The notes under the pieces are model-generated. The model had not been told where the DNA came from. It made no database searches and saw only the letters and a program-made list of their open reading frames with translations. Below are positions 21,855 to 33,690 of a stretch of DNA of 64,000 nt, piece after piece; positions within the stretch are counted from its first letter, which is position 1, and every line of letters starts with the position of its first letter. This DNA comes from Bromus sterilis (taxonomy: Eukaryota > Streptophyta > Magnoliopsida > Poales > Poaceae): assembly GCA_950022295.1 (NCBI GenBank), contig OX465597.1, positions 62,359,016-62,423,015 on the forward strand, written 5' to 3'. The position numbers and the translations under genes were made by a program.

Positions 21855-23508
21855 GGAAGTGATAATGGCTTCTCGCCCTTCGTTGGTTACCCCAAGTGGA
21901 AGGTGAGATGTAGGATAGCAGCAAATTTCCCCTATGTAGAGGATAGGGTTTGTCTCCCGTAGGACTCCGGCGATGATAAGTAGGTGTCAAGGAAACAATG
22001 GCCCCGAATAAGACAAAAGTTGTCTCCTTGACCTGGATCTGCACATGACACAATTAACTTTGCTCCCAACGAAGTTCAGAGAGGTTGTCAATCTCTCCGG
22101 TCTTGTTGTTTACAAAGGATCAAACACAAGAGATAATGATAATGATAGCAACTGAAAGTAAATACTGAAAAAGAAATAAGCTTGTAAACAGTGATGAGAA
22201 TATCGACCGGGGTCCCGTGATGTTCACTAGTGATGTCTCTCTCCCAAAAGACGATAAAACTGCTATGCAAGGTAAACAAATTAAAGATGGGCAATTGACA
22301 TGATTATAAACGCACCGCAATGCTAACTATGCTACAAAAGAAAGGAAGAGGCTCATAAGCATGGGAAGTACGCCAAAATAAGTAGACCGAAATCCATCTG
22401 CATTTACTACTAATCATCCACCTTGAGATATCTATCCAGAACATCTCGCTTGTATTAAGTTGCGAGCCCCACCCAAAGTGTAAACCCAAAGCAACAGACA
22501 ACTGCATTAAAAAGAACTTGCGTAAAGTAAACAATCCTTCCAACCGCGGTTACAAGCACCGTTGTTTTCCCCCTTGTGGCCACAGCACATCACCTAGACT
22601 CATGTTTCTGTCACTCAAGGGTGTCATCAGGGGGCATGTACCCACAATCGAGCATAATGTTCCCTCTTGGAGTCACTACCTACTACTTGGCCAAAGCAAT
22701 AAACAGCAACGGAGAACATGCAAGAATTACTTAGGAACGAATATATAAGAGATAAAAACCAAATATATTACTCCATCACGATCTGAACATAATCTCATAA
22801 TCCATCAGATCCCATCAAACTCAGCATAGCAACAGCAGAAGAATTACATATGTGCCTCGATCATGTAGGGAAGCTCGCGAGGTCTAAACCATGAAGAACA
22901 AAGAGGGGAGGAGAACATCACATAGCTACTGATCACGGACCCATGGTCCAGAGAAAACTACTCACGGCACATCCGGGAAGCGTCCATGGTGGAGGAGAAG
23001 CTCCCGGAGGTCGATCCTCCCTCCGGCAGGGTGCCGGGAAGGGTCCTGACGGTGCTCCCGATCTTGTAAGCGCGGCGGCGGCGGAGCAGAGGCGAGTTTG
23101 CGAAATAGGGTTCTGTCTTCGGAGTTTCCCCGTGACGAAGAATAAATAGGCGAAGGGGGCAGCCAGGGGGCCACCAGGGGTCCAGGTGGCGTGGCCAGAC
23201 CCTTGGCCGTGCCAGGTGGCCGCCTGGACGCCTGGTGGTGGCTCTCTGGGCCCAATTTGGTAATTCTGGAAGGCTCCATCTCGCTGATTTTTTGTCCGAT
23301 TTTTCCTGAATTTTTGGAGCATTTTTAATATGGGGGAAACCTGGAATAGAAAAACAGCAGAAAGCAGGAACTGGCACTGGGGTGCACTGAGTTAGTAGGT
23401 TAGTTCAAATATGATCAAAAGTGTATGAAAGTGTATCTAGATCATAGCAATATCACACAAAACATGCATGGAACGTGCAGAAATTATCGATACGTTTGAG
23501 ACGTATCA
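21855..23508 (-). repeat. Right-arm Athila-type LTR
   Basis: On the minus strand it begins TGATACGTCTCAAACG at 23508 and runs to about 21855, near 1.65 kb. Its start is complete, unlike the left arm. It abuts Copia pol sequence at 23509 (AGAGGCC), showing that it inserted into, or was joined to, a Copia element. Confidence 0.8.
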
Positions 23509-24488
23509 AGAGGCCATCAACACTGCTTGTCATGCAACCAACCGTCTTTATCTCCGCAAGATCTTGAACAAAACTCCGTATGAAATCATCACCGGGAAGA
23601 AGCCCAACATCAAGTATTTTTTGGTCTTTGGGTGTAAGTGTTTCATTCTTAAGAAGGGTGCTCGTTTGTCTAACTTTGAGTCTAAGAAAAATGAGGGCAT
23701 ATTTGTTGGTTATGCTTCAAATTCTCACGCCTATAGAGTCTACAACAAGTCTTCCGGACTTGTTGAAGAATCTAGAAACGTGGATTTCGATGAACATAAT
23801 GGCTCCCAAGTGGGGCAAAGTGATCTTAATGATGTAGGTGATGAAATTCCTCCTCAAGCCATAAGAAGAATGGGTGTGGGTCATTTCCTACCCGTTGAGG
23901 AACCCCTTGTGGTGGAAGGAGAAGGACAATGCTCTACGCACGTGGAGCCATCACCTCCTCAAGATCAACAAGCAAATCAAGAACAAGATGAAGGCCCTCC
24001 CTCGCCCGAACAAGATCAAGGTCAAGATCCAATCATTGATGATGGTGATGCACCAAATGATGAACAAGATCAAGTTCTCGTTCAAGGGCAAGCTCAAGAT
24101 GATGAGCCAGTCCTCGATGGGGCTCCTTCTTGCGAAGATGGTCCACTCGAGCCATCTCAAGAAACTTTGGAGGAAGAAAGAATTCGCCGAGCACTCAAGA
24201 TTGCATCCCGGTTAAAATCACAAGATCTTTCGGTAGATCAAGTACTCGGAAGCATCCAAAAGGGGGTAACAACTCGTAGTCAATTGAGAAAATTTTGTGC
24301 CCATAATGCATTTGTTTCTTGTGTTGAACCCCAAAAGGTAGGTGAGGCGCTTAAAGATCCGGATTGGCTTGAGGCCATGCATGATGAACTCAATAACTTC
24401 AAGCGCAACAAGGTGTGGTCATTAGTGGAGAGACCCAAAGGTGATCATAATGTCATTGGGACCAAGTGGATATTCAAAAGCAAGCAAG
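23509..24488 (+). pseudogene. SIRE/Maximus-like Copia pol fragment, plus orientation
   Basis: The open frame continues from the LTR (23468) but Copia homology starts at EAINTACHATNRLYL, the integrase C-terminal region. It then runs through the variable acidic Gln/Asp-rich linker and into the RT start (NVIGTKWIF). It is about 90% similar to residues in the intact copy at 48900-50000 but lies in the opposite orientation. Homology stops at about 24488 inside CAAGCAA, where LTR sequence of the same family on the other strand begins. It lacks protease, the integrase core and most of RT. Confidence 0.85.
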
Positions 24489-25843
24489 ATAAATGCGATG
24501 AAAATAACTTGCACAAAGTAAAGGTAAAGGAAACACGGGAGACAAGGATATGTTACCGAAGTTCCTTCTCTTTCGAGAAGTACGTCTCCGTTTGGAGAGG
24601 GTGAGGAGCACAATGCTCACACGAAGCCAACGAGGGCCACCCTATTTCTCCTCACGCTCTTACCAATGCAATATGTCGTGATCCACTACGAGGCGGCCTT
24701 GAAGGTGGCAACCAAACCTTTACAAACTAGGTTGGGGCAATCTCCACAACTTAATTGGAGGCTCCCAACGAAACCACGAAGCTTCACCACAATGGAATGT
24801 GCCTTCGAGGTGACCTCTTCCGTCTAGGGCACCAACGCGCCCAAGAGTAACAAGATCCAGACAGGATTAATGGGGGGGGGATCAAATATCCTTTGGTGGA
24901 AGTGTAGATCGGGGCCTCCTCTTCCAAACCCTAGAGAATCAACAAGGTTTGATGACTAGGGAGGGAGATCGGGCAAGAATGGAGCTTGGGCGTCAATGGA
25001 GGTGAGAGCAATAAATGAGGTGAGTCTCAATGGGGAAGAAGACCCCATTTTATAGGAGGGCATAAATGCAGTCGTTGTCAGCCCACCAACCACGCTGAAG
25101 CGGTACTACCGCGGCGCGGTACTACCGTGCCAACGGTACTGCCGAGGGTCACTACCATGCCCACTACCGTGGAGTCCAGAGGGATTCCGGTAGTGGGTGC
25201 GATACTGGCCCCGGTACTACCGGGGCACGGTACTATCGTACCGAGCATGATACTATCGCCCCACGGTACTGCCAAGGGCCAGTGCCGTGCCCACTACCGC
25301 GGAGTCCAGTGGGATCCCGGTAGTGGGTGCGGTACTGGTCCACGGTACTACCGCACTGGGAGCGGTACTACCGAGCCCCAGTGCCGTCCCCACTACCGCA
25401 GAGTCCAGTGGGATTCCGGTAGTGGGTGCGGTACTGGGTCCCGATACTACTGAGGCGCGGTACTACCGCCCCTAGAGCGGTACTACCGCTCCTAGAGCGG
25501 TACTACCGCCCTGGCAGAGCCAGGGAGCCAATGCCACCAAGTTTCACACCTCCACGACGCATGGGAAATATGTGGGTGCAGAAAGTGAGAATGTGTGATG
25601 AACTGATGATTCCACCAACCATTCCAAAGCGGATCCCCTCTTCATAGTACGATCTTCCTACGACTCAAATAACCAAAAAGGAAATCGAAAGGAAAACTTC
25701 GTCTTCACGCTTTATTCACCGAGGGGGCAATAACCGTCTTGTTCCATGAATATAATTATCTGAAATGCTCATCGCACCTGGTTAATCCACAAATGTATTG
25801 TCATCAATCACTAAAACCAATCAAGGGTAAATATGCCCTATCA
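24489..25843 (-). repeat. 3' LTR of Copia copy A, truncated
   Basis: On the minus strand it starts TGATAGGGCAT at 25843, preceded by the tract AAAAAGGGGGACAT (25844-25857). It carries many CGGTACTACCG units between about 25100 and 25515, more than the LTRs of copy B. Confidence 0.85.
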
Positions 25844-26351
25844 ATGTCCCCCTTTTTGGTGTATTGATGACAACAAAAGATTTGCACAATCAAACAATAG
25901 GGAATTTAAAACATGCCATTTGTTTACAAAATATAGACAGGCTCCCCCTAGATGTGTGCATCAATTTAGATATGCTTTTGGAATGCAAGACACGCACATA
26001 AGGAAGACACTCCCCCTATATTTTATAAACTAGGCCATACTTAGCTAGAAACAACACATATGTGAGCATAAAGATAATAGGTAATAGCATAGCATCACAT
26101 AACCAGACAATAAGAGTACGAACAAGGATAACATATGTCTCACACCATACATCACGGAAGTCTCACAAGACGGATTGAAAAACCGAAGCAAATAAACGGA
26201 GTTCACAAGCGGAGCAAATGAGAGATAAATAAAACATGCTTGTGACTCGCCAAACCCTGAGAAGATGCAAATCGGAGACCTAAACTCTCTCCCCCTTTGG
26301 CATCGAGACACCAAAAAGGCAGAGAGCGACCTAGCGCCCCATGGTGATGGA

Positions 26352-28007
26352 CTACTCGACGTCCTCGTCATAGTCCTCGTCCTCATCAGACTCCTCCGAC
26401 TCCACTGCTGCCTCTGGGTCGTCAGTAGCGGGCTGCTGAGAGGAAGAAGAGGGGTCAGGCACATCATCATTGAGATCCCACCGGCTGAACTTGGAGATCC
26501 ACTTATCCTCTGGAGTGATGTTCTTCTCGGACCCTTCCGGCATCTCCATCCCCTCAGACCTGTAGAAGGCGTCCTGACGCCTATGGTTCAGCTTCTCCCT
26601 CTTATGGGCCTCATACATCCTGTGCTGAATGTCTGTCTGAAGGCAAAAGAGCTGCTTCACCTTCCTGGTGAGCTTGGCAGCCCATCCAGGCTGCTCAGGA
26701 CCCTGTGCATAAGATGAACCACCAACGCCAAAGCTCACACCAGAGCAAGTGCGGGGAACACTGCCTCCACCTGCCTCCGGCTCCTCCTGAACCTCCTCAT
26801 CTGATCCGGCTGGAGCTGGAGAACCATGAGCAGAACCATGACCTCCAACCCAGTTGTCCTTGATGCGCAGCTGGACCTCGTCGTGAGCAGTTAGAGGCCC
26901 AACTGGAAGTGCCTCTGCCTCAAAGGTACCTGCCCAAGTGATCTCAAAGAGGACCTGCAGATATGGGCCATAAATTGGGACCTTCTGTTCTGTCACAGCA
27001 AGATAGAGCTCCTCCCACATAATGTCACAAACATCCAAGGTCTGTGTGGTGCCCTTGCAATCCACACAGAGGAGCAGCATGTTCACCAGGTAACTATGAA
27101 CCATGTCCAGATTTCCCACCCGGAGAAACAGAGAAGTCCTAAAGATGCGGTGCATGATGTCCAAGAACGGGCAGAGAACCACTATGTACTTCTGATTTCC
27201 CTTTGCATCAGTATAGGGAATAGATGTCTGATACAGACCCAACAAGCTCTTGTTCTTGGCATTCCTCTTGGTGTGTGTACGAACACCCACGGGTTCATCC
27301 TTAGTGGAGACGGGAATATGCAGAGCCCTCATGAATGCCTCCCAGGTGCATCTCACCTGCTCCTCCTTGCACATCCAAATGATGGTCCGATCTTCACGGT
27401 TAGTGAAGTACACGGTGGCATAGAACTGGGCAAGGAGCTCAGCATCGAACCTCTTGTTGAAGGAGATGATATCCAGAATCCCAAACTGCTCACATAAAGC
27501 ATAAGCCTCTCCAAAGTACTCGGGGTGAGCCCGCATATGCCCCAGGTGGACAGACTTCACATGCGAAACATACTTGTTCTTATTGTCCTTCAGAATAAAA
27601 TGGAACACATCCCTCTGAGCCCTGTTCCAGAACTGAGTGCCAACAAACTCTGGGTCTTGATCCCGGCGGTACGGATTGACTTCACGGTATGCCTTGTACT
27701 CGGGAAGTGAAATCTCTGAAACTGGTTTGACTGGTTCCTTCCTCTTCTGAGCAGTCGTCTTGAAGGAAACACCGGTGGCCTTGCGCTTGGGATTCCGACG
27801 AGAGCCATCACCGACACCAAATGCAAGGAAACAGAAGAAGCAACACATGAGATGAAAAAGCTCAAAACAAAATGAACGAGGTACTGAACTTAGCATGATG
27901 TCAGTATGGGCAACACGGTAGTACCGTGCCTCAGGCGGTAGTACTGCTGAAGACCAGCGGTAGTACCAAGACTTAGCCAAAAATAGCACATCATTCCTAT
28001 TTAGCAA
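26352..28007 (-). CDS. Extra ORF after pol in Copia copy A (ORF3), intact
   Basis: 551 codons are open, but the first 70 or so run through CGGTAGTACCG repeats and are not shared with copy B. Conserved coding starts near GDGSRRNPKRK (about 27800). The basic N-terminus is followed by a central globular part (SLPEYKAYREVNPY, CEQFGILDIISFNKRF, AQFYATVYFT, then a CPFLDIMHRIF segment). A Gly/Ser/Glu linker and an acidic C-terminal tail (EESDEDEDYDED) close it. The central motifs resemble the widespread 'putative plant transposon protein' domain; I am not certain. An ORF at this place is known in SIRE/Maximus elements, often called env-like, but I see no signal peptide or clear membrane anchor. Function unknown. 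Confidence 0.7.
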   Translation of the reverse strand: MLNRNDVLFLAKSWYYRWSSAVLPPEARYYRVAHTDIMLSSVPRSFCFELFHLMCCFFCFLAFGVGDGSRRNPKRKATGVSFKTTAQKRKEPVKPVSEISLPEYKAYREVNPYRRDQDPEFVGTQFWNRAQRDVFHFILKDNKNKYVSHVKSVHLGHMRAHPEYFGEAYALCEQFGILDIISFNKRFDAELLAQFYATVYFTNREDRTIIWMCKEEQVRCTWEAFMRALHIPVSTKDEPVGVRTHTKRNAKNKSLLGLYQTSIPYTDAKGNQKYIVVLCPFLDIMHRIFRTSLFLRVGNLDMVHSYLVNMLLLCVDCKGTTQTLDVCDIMWEELYLAVTEQKVPIYGPYLQVLFEITWAGTFEAEALPVGPLTAHDEVQLRIKDNWVGGHGSAHGSPAPAGSDEEVQEEPEAGGGSVPRTCSGVSFGVGGSSYAQGPEQPGWAAKLTRKVKQLFCLQTDIQHRMYEAHKREKLNHRRQDAFYRSEGMEMPEGSEKNITPEDKWISKFSRWDLNDDVPDPSSSSQQPATDDPEAAVESEESDEDEDYDEDVE

Positions 28008-28825
28008 TCACCCTAAGTCCTCAAAGTGCCAAGACTTAGCCAAAAATCTAGTGGATAAAAAGGACATTGCCCTAGACTCAAGATTCAAGAAAATGAACCA
28101 ACGAGAGAGGGAAACGGGGCAATACCGGGATCCATGTCACACGGGGAGGGTGGGGATTGATCCCACTGGAGGAGGACGAAGGAGACGGCACGGATTCGAC
28201 GCACAAAGGGTGGGCGTCGGGGCGTCCGCCGCTGCTACAGACAAGAGGAGGGAGTAACTGAATGGGGTATGGGGAGGAACAACGTTAGTACCGCACGGTT
28301 CACGGTAGTACCGTGCCTTCTAGCTGTAGTACCGCTGGCAGCAGGACAACACAGCCAAGGTTCAAAAGAAGTGAGCTTTTGCATCGGAGGTTTTAGGGGG
28401 ATGGGCTTGGGTTGGAGACTCTAAAACATCAGCGGGATGAGAACACTCCGAGATCAAAACCAACACGGAGAAGCACGAGCAATCTCGGAGTGATCAAAAT
28501 GCAACTCAAAACAAAAAGAAACAAACACAAACAAGAACCAACCCTCCCAAGGAGAGGGGCGGTGGCCGAAGCCACCATGTTTGAGCTTGTTTGGTATGAC
28601 ACCACAAAGATGTATCTTGGGTTCATTGCTAATTCTCTTCTTTGAAGCACCGTTGTCACCTTGGGTGACCATGATAGCCGCCGAAAATGACCATAGTGAA
28701 AGAATTTTTATCTCTTTTTGCATAATAGGTGGAGTGGTTGCCTATGAATTAAGCAACCCTCCCTCTATGTCCATGCCTACATCCAAGCTAGACTTCATGT
28801 TGAGATAGGGTGTGTGGGAAAGTCT

Positions 28826-29922
28826 TCAAACCACATTACTTGAATCAATGATATTTAGCTCATGCCTTAACTCTCGGAACCTTGCTTCATCCAAGGGCTT
28901 GGTGAAAATATCCGCAAGTTGATCTCCGTTTCCCACATAAGAAAGGTCAATATCACCACGCTTCACATGATCTCGAATAAAATGATGACGAATCTCAATA
29001 TGCTTCGTCTTTCTATGTTGAATGGGGTTGTAAGCGATCTTGATAGCACTTTCATTGTCACATAAAACAGGCACTTTGTCACAAGTGACACCGTAATCCT
29101 TTAAAGTTTGCCTCGTCCATAATAATTGAGCACAACAACTTGCGGCGGCAATGTACTCGGCTTCGGTCGTAGAGAGGGAAACACAATTTTGTGTCTTGGA
29201 TGACCAACTCACCAAAGACCTACCAATGAATTGGCATCCTCCGGAAGTGGACTTCCTTTCCACCTTGTCTCCCGCCCAATCCGAATCCTTGTACCCGATG
29301 AGGTTGAAGCTTGAGCCTTTAGGATACCACAACCCAAAGTTTGGGGTATGAACCAAATATCGAAAGATTCTTTTGACAGCCACTACATGACTCTCTTTTG
29401 GTGCGGATTGAAATCTTGCACACATGCCCACACTCAACATGATATCCGACCTAGATGCACAAACATACAACAAAGAACCAATCATAGAACGATACTCCCT
29501 TTGGTCTACCTCTTTGCCGTTTGGGTCGAGGTCAAGTTGACACTTGAGTGGCATGGGGGTCTTGGCTCCTTTAAGACCATCATACTTGAACCTCTTGAGC
29601 ATGTCTTGAGTGTATTTGGCTTGGTTGATGAAGGTTCCTCTTGACAATTGCTTCACTTCAAAACCGAGGAAGAACTCCAACTCTCCCATCATAGACATCT
29701 CAAACTTGTCGGTCATTAGCTTCGCAAATTCTTCATTGAAAGATTGGTTAATCGAACCAAAGATAATATCATCAACATATAGTTGGCATATGAACAATTG
29801 CCCACCAACCCTCTTAGTAAAAAGAGTGGGATCGATTTGCCCAATTTCAAACCCATAATCGACTAAGAACTCGGTAAGGTGCTCATACCAAGCGCATGGT
29901 GCTTGCTTAACGCCATAGAGTG
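28826..29922 (-). pseudogene. RT C-terminus and RNase H of Copia copy A
   Basis: The frame is open throughout 28826-29922. It contains YGVKQAPCAWYEHL, the RT catalytic box LYVDD, then FFLGFEVKQL, and RNase H with DSDWAGD, STTEAEYIAA and LCDNESA, ending IFTKPLDEARF and a short tail. The Copia domain order is kept but everything upstream of the RT palm is gone, so it is a fragment with no start of its own. Compared with copy B it lacks the 1-nt deletion in the G-run. Confidence 0.88.
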
Positions 29923-30683
29923 CTCCCTATACTCAAGAGTAACCGAAAAAGCTTACGCTTCAGCTCCATTGGTTCCATATCTTGAGCTATTGATAACATC
30001 AATGGTCCATGATCCACCATCACAACGAACCGAGGACTAATACCTGAGATATACTTGACAAACATTATTAATCCCCTATATTTATATTGTCATCAACATC
30101 AAAATATGATTAAGGGCATGATTGCACTTTCAGAGGTAAACCATTGAGTGTGACTCAGTGTCCAGAAACGACTAAAGATAAGGAAGAGATGTCCACCATC
30201 ACCTATGATTCATCCATGGGCTCTATCATGTATGCCATGTTGAGTACTTGACCTGATGTGGCACTGACAATTAGTTTTACTAAGTGTTTTCAAAGTAATT
30301 CTAGAATGGATCATTGAAAAGCAGTTAAGAATATCCTGAAGTGCTTGAGAAGGACCAATGATATGTTTCTTGTCTATGGATAATGTGAAGAGGAGCTTAC
30401 AGTAAAAGGTTACATTGATGCAAGCTTTGACACTAATCCGGATGAATTGAAATCTTAGACATGGTACGTGTTTTTATGGTGAGCGGAGGCACGATCAGCC
30501 ATGTGATAAGGTATCAAGGATGGTGACATATAGATTTGCAAAGTACATACAGATCTGAATGTAGCAGACCTATTGACGAAACCTCTTCCACAGGCAAAGC
30601 ATGATCAACACCAAGATGCAATATGTGTTAGATTCTTGCCAAATGTAAACTAGTTTATTTGTATTCTAGTGCAAGTGGGAGAC
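29923..30683 (+). pseudogene. Degenerate 3' end of Angela-like Copia pol
   Basis: From about 30160 translation in shifting frames shows eroded Copia RNase H region motifs (TYDSSMGSIMYAM, GYIDASFD, then DLLTKPLPQAKHD-like sequence near 30570-30610). The stretch is dense with stops. It ends in the polypurine tract CAAGTGGGAGAC at 30672-30683, directly before the LTR. The first 200 bp are not recognised. Confidence 0.7.
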
Positions 30684-33600
30684 TGTTGGAGATGTGTCGT
30701 AGAGGCAAATAATAAAGATGTTTTTATTGTCATGTCTCAAATGTTCATAATAGTTTCTATACCGTGCTATAATTGTATTAAGCGAAAACATTAATACACG
30801 TGTGGTATGTAAACAAACCAGGTCCCTAGTAGCCTCTATTCAACTAGTTCATTGGTCAACTGATGATCAAGGTTTCCTGATCATCAACATTTATGTCAAT
30901 TGACAATGGGGTCGTATCATTATGTGATGGACACACACCCAACGTAAGTATTGCAATGAGATTCAGTCGCATGGTTCAACATCGCGATACCTAAGAAAAT
31001 GCTGTAACCCAACCCTTAGTCCGTGAGATCATATCTAATAACCATCACCGAAGGCTTCCTTGACTGCATCAACCGTCACACCATAACAAGGTGATCATAA
31101 AGGCGTCTCTCGGAAATTCCCAAGGGATATGTTGAGGCGTATGTATCAAGATCGGGATTTGTCCATCCGCGTGATAGATAGATACACTCGCCCACTTGGT
31201 GAGATTACATCTATAAGGCTTGTAAACATGTGACTAGGTCACGGGGATATAACATCACGAGAACGATTAAATGTGTTTATCGGTAACGATATTGAACTAG
31301 GTATGAGGATACGAAAGATCAGATCTCAGACAAATTAAGTATCGTGAGACAAAGGGCTTAGGACTTGACGTTTAAGGCTCAAGTAATAAAGTTGATTCAT
31401 GGAAAGCACGGGGCCATCATGGGTTTCTAGATCCCGTTGTTGGTCATTGATCGGGCGGTGTCTTGATCATGTTTGCGCATTCCCAACCTTTAGGGTGGCA
31501 CGCTGTAACGCCCCGGTCTCACACCGGTTCTCGGCCGTTACGCCTGGTGGGATCTAGACTGTCCCCACAGACCAACACTAGTCTTTCTTGCGCACTTTGT
31601 CCTCACTCGTGCGTACCCGGGAACAACTTTCCGGTCGGTCACCCATCCTCAAATTTCTCCAAGCCAAGCACGCTTAACTTTGGAGTTCTTTGGATCTGGG
31701 CTCCCGGAAAATAAGATGCACCTTGTTGACATGAGTAGTCTTTCATTCCTACTAAGACATGATGTCACACACACCCACTCAAAGGAACCGACGTCCTCGT
31801 CGGCCCACAGGAACGTTCCCTATTGGCACACATCTGTGCGTCCAGTGCCGACACATGTCTCACTCATGTTCGCGCACTGACCCGCGCACGCCCATGTAAC
31901 CGCGAGGGTCGGCTCTGATACCATTTTGTAATGCCCCGGTCACACACCGGTTCTCGGCCGTTACGCTTGGTGGGTTATAGACTGTCCCCACAGTCCAACA
32001 CTAGTCTTCCTGCGCACTTTGTCCTCACTCGTGCGCACCCGAAAAAACTTCCCCTTCGGTCACCCATCCGCAAATTGATCCAAGCCAAGCACACTTAACT
32101 TTGGAGTTCTTTGGATCTGGGCTCCCAAAAAAGAAGATGCACCTTGTTGACATGAGTAGTCTTTCATTCCTACCAAGACAGGATGTCACAACCATTTGTA
32201 ACACCCCGGTCACACACCGGTTCTCGGCCGTTACGCCTGGCGGGATCTAGACTGACCTCACAGACCAACACTAGTCTTTCCTGCGCACTTTGTCCTCACT
32301 CGTGCGCACCCGGGAACAACTTCCCGGTCGGTCACCCATCCTCAAATCGCTCCAAGCCAAGCACGTTTAACTCTGGATTTCTTTAGATCTGGGCTCCCGG
32401 AAAAGAAGGTGCACCTTGTTGATATGAGTAGTCTTTCATTCATACTAAGCCAGGATGTCACACCCACCCACTCAAAGGAACTGACGTCCTCGTTGGCCCA
32501 CATGAACGTTCTCTCTTGTCACACGTCTGTGCGTCCAGCGCCGACACACGGCTCACCCATGTTCACGCACTGACCCGCACACGCCCGTATAACCGCGAGG
32601 GTCGGCTTTGATACCATTTGTACGCCCTGGTCACACACCGTTTCTCAGCCGTTACGCCTGGCGGGATCTAGACTGACCTCATAGACCAACACTAGTCTTT
32701 CTTGCGCACTTTGTCCTCACTCGTGCGCATCCGGGAACAACTTCCCGGTCGGTCACCCATCCTCAAATCGCTCCAAGCCAAGCACGCTTAACTCTGGAGT
32801 TCTTTGGATATGGGCTTCCGAAAAAGAAGGTGCACCTTGTTGATATGAGTAGCCTTTCATTCCTACTAAGCCAGGATGCCACACACGCTTAAGGGTATAC
32901 TACGCTTAGGGATAGATTTGGCATCATCCGAGAAATAAGAGAGAACTTCGGAATTGTTCTGGAGAGGTGTCAGATTAAGTTTCAGAGTTACTGAATTGTT
33001 CAAAGAATTATATAATGTGTTTTAGTATTTAATTAATGGAAAATAAATATTGAAATGAATTAAATGTATAGGCTAACCCCTAATGGGCTGCCCCCCACCC
33101 CAAGGGAAGCGGGGGCAAATGCCCATGTCGGGGCGCCCCACCCAAAACCTAGGGGGCGCCTCCCTCGAGGGGGAGGCTTACCCCAGGGAGGTCCTACCTC
33201 CCCCAAGCGTATATAAGGAGGGGAGATGGGGCTCCCCCCTCAATTCACCTCATTCATTGGCCTCTCTCTCTCTCTCTCCCTCACGTGTGGTTCCGTAATA
33301 TTGGAACAAGCATACAGGGTTTGAGATCTCCACCATACCCACACTATCGTGCTGCTGGACTCCCGATCCGAATCTATCTTCTTGCTTCGCTAGACCGGAG
33401 CTTGGGGGACATTGTCTACACTGGACACGTGAACTGTAGAGGTGGTGCCAGTTGTAGCACTTGACGTCGCCGGTACAACTACACGACCTTGAGGTCGGTG
33501 TCGACGTACGCCTTCATCAACAACATTTGAACGTGAACGTAATCCTGCTTTCGGTCTTGAAGGGTATGAACACTGAATCCCTTCATTACCTCACATCTGC

Positions 33601-33690
33601 ATAGTAGAGATCTTGGGCATATCGTTCTTAGTGATAGTTTTTTTTCTGCCGCGGAACCCTGCACGAGGCCCCTAAAGTAATATCAACAAT
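30684..33690 (+). mobile_element. 3' LTR of an Angela-like Copia, split by a Cassandra array
   Basis: Begins TGTTGGAGATG after the polypurine tract, with the GAGGCAAATAATAAAG motif typical of Angela/BARE LTRs. It is interrupted at 31504-32883 by Cassandra and resumes at 32884. A TATA box (TATATAAGG) is at 33210-33218, and a pyrimidine CT-repeat follows at about 33262. The end near 33690 (TCAACA) is approximate. Without the insertion it is about 1.6 kb. No partner 5' LTR is in the window. Confidence 0.85.
31504..32883 (-). mobile_element. Cassandra TRIM, tandem array of four LTRs
   Basis: Four LTRs of 264-266 bp lie at 31504-31769, 31927-32190, 32197-32462 and 32619-32883. On the minus strand each starts TGTGRCATC and ends GTTACA or similar. 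Each contains 5S rRNA-derived promoter sequence: TTAAGCGTGCTTGG (A box) and GGATGGGTGACC (C box). Two LTR pairs are separated by about 157-bp internal domains carrying the primer site TGGTATCAGAGCC. The middle pair is separated by only six bases. A single 5-bp target duplication, CACGC, flanks the whole array (31499-31503 and 32884-32888), so it is one insertion. TRIMs encode no protein and move with enzymes of other elements. Confidence 0.92.

Larger units (their letters stand above)
3646..23508. repeat. Giant inverted repeat: two Athila-lineage gag-protease elements tail to tail
   Basis: The left arm is 3646-3747 plus 12572-about 17704 (the gap is a later Tat insertion). The right arm is about 17996-23508 on the opposite strand. 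Both arms run LTR, gag, protease, 3' UTR towards a spacer near 17705-17995. Arm length is about 5.2 to 5.5 kb. The arms differ by roughly 5% by eye in gag and are nearly identical in the 3' UTR, where the same 62-codon frame appears at 16856-17044 (minus) and 18654-18842 (plus). Normal LTR elements have direct LTRs, so this is not one intact element. The left LTR lacks its first 36 bp. The right LTR keeps its TGATACGTCTC start and abuts Copia pol sequence. Confidence 0.85.
24489..29922 (-). mobile_element. Truncated SIRE/Maximus-like Copia element (copy A)
   Basis: On the minus strand this is the 3' half of an element: RT C-terminus and RNase H (29922-28826), an extra ORF (28007-26352), a polypurine tract and the 3' LTR (25843 to about 24489). 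The order and sequence match the complete copy B at 43105-54982. The LTR lacks about its last 180 bp, and the 5' half of the element is absent. Confidence 0.85.

Noticed and set aside
3646..23508. A DNA transposon with 5-kb terminal inverted repeats
   Set aside because: Arms are LTR, gag and protease of a Gypsy element, and no transposase or matching target duplication exists.
25078..25475. ORFs over the CGGTACTACCG units
   Set aside because: Repeats translate to RYYR/VLPP runs; they are LTR repeats and not coding.
31504..32883. 5S rRNA genes
   Set aside because: The 5S-like promoter boxes are inside Cassandra LTRs; only part of 5S is kept and the ends are LTR ends.
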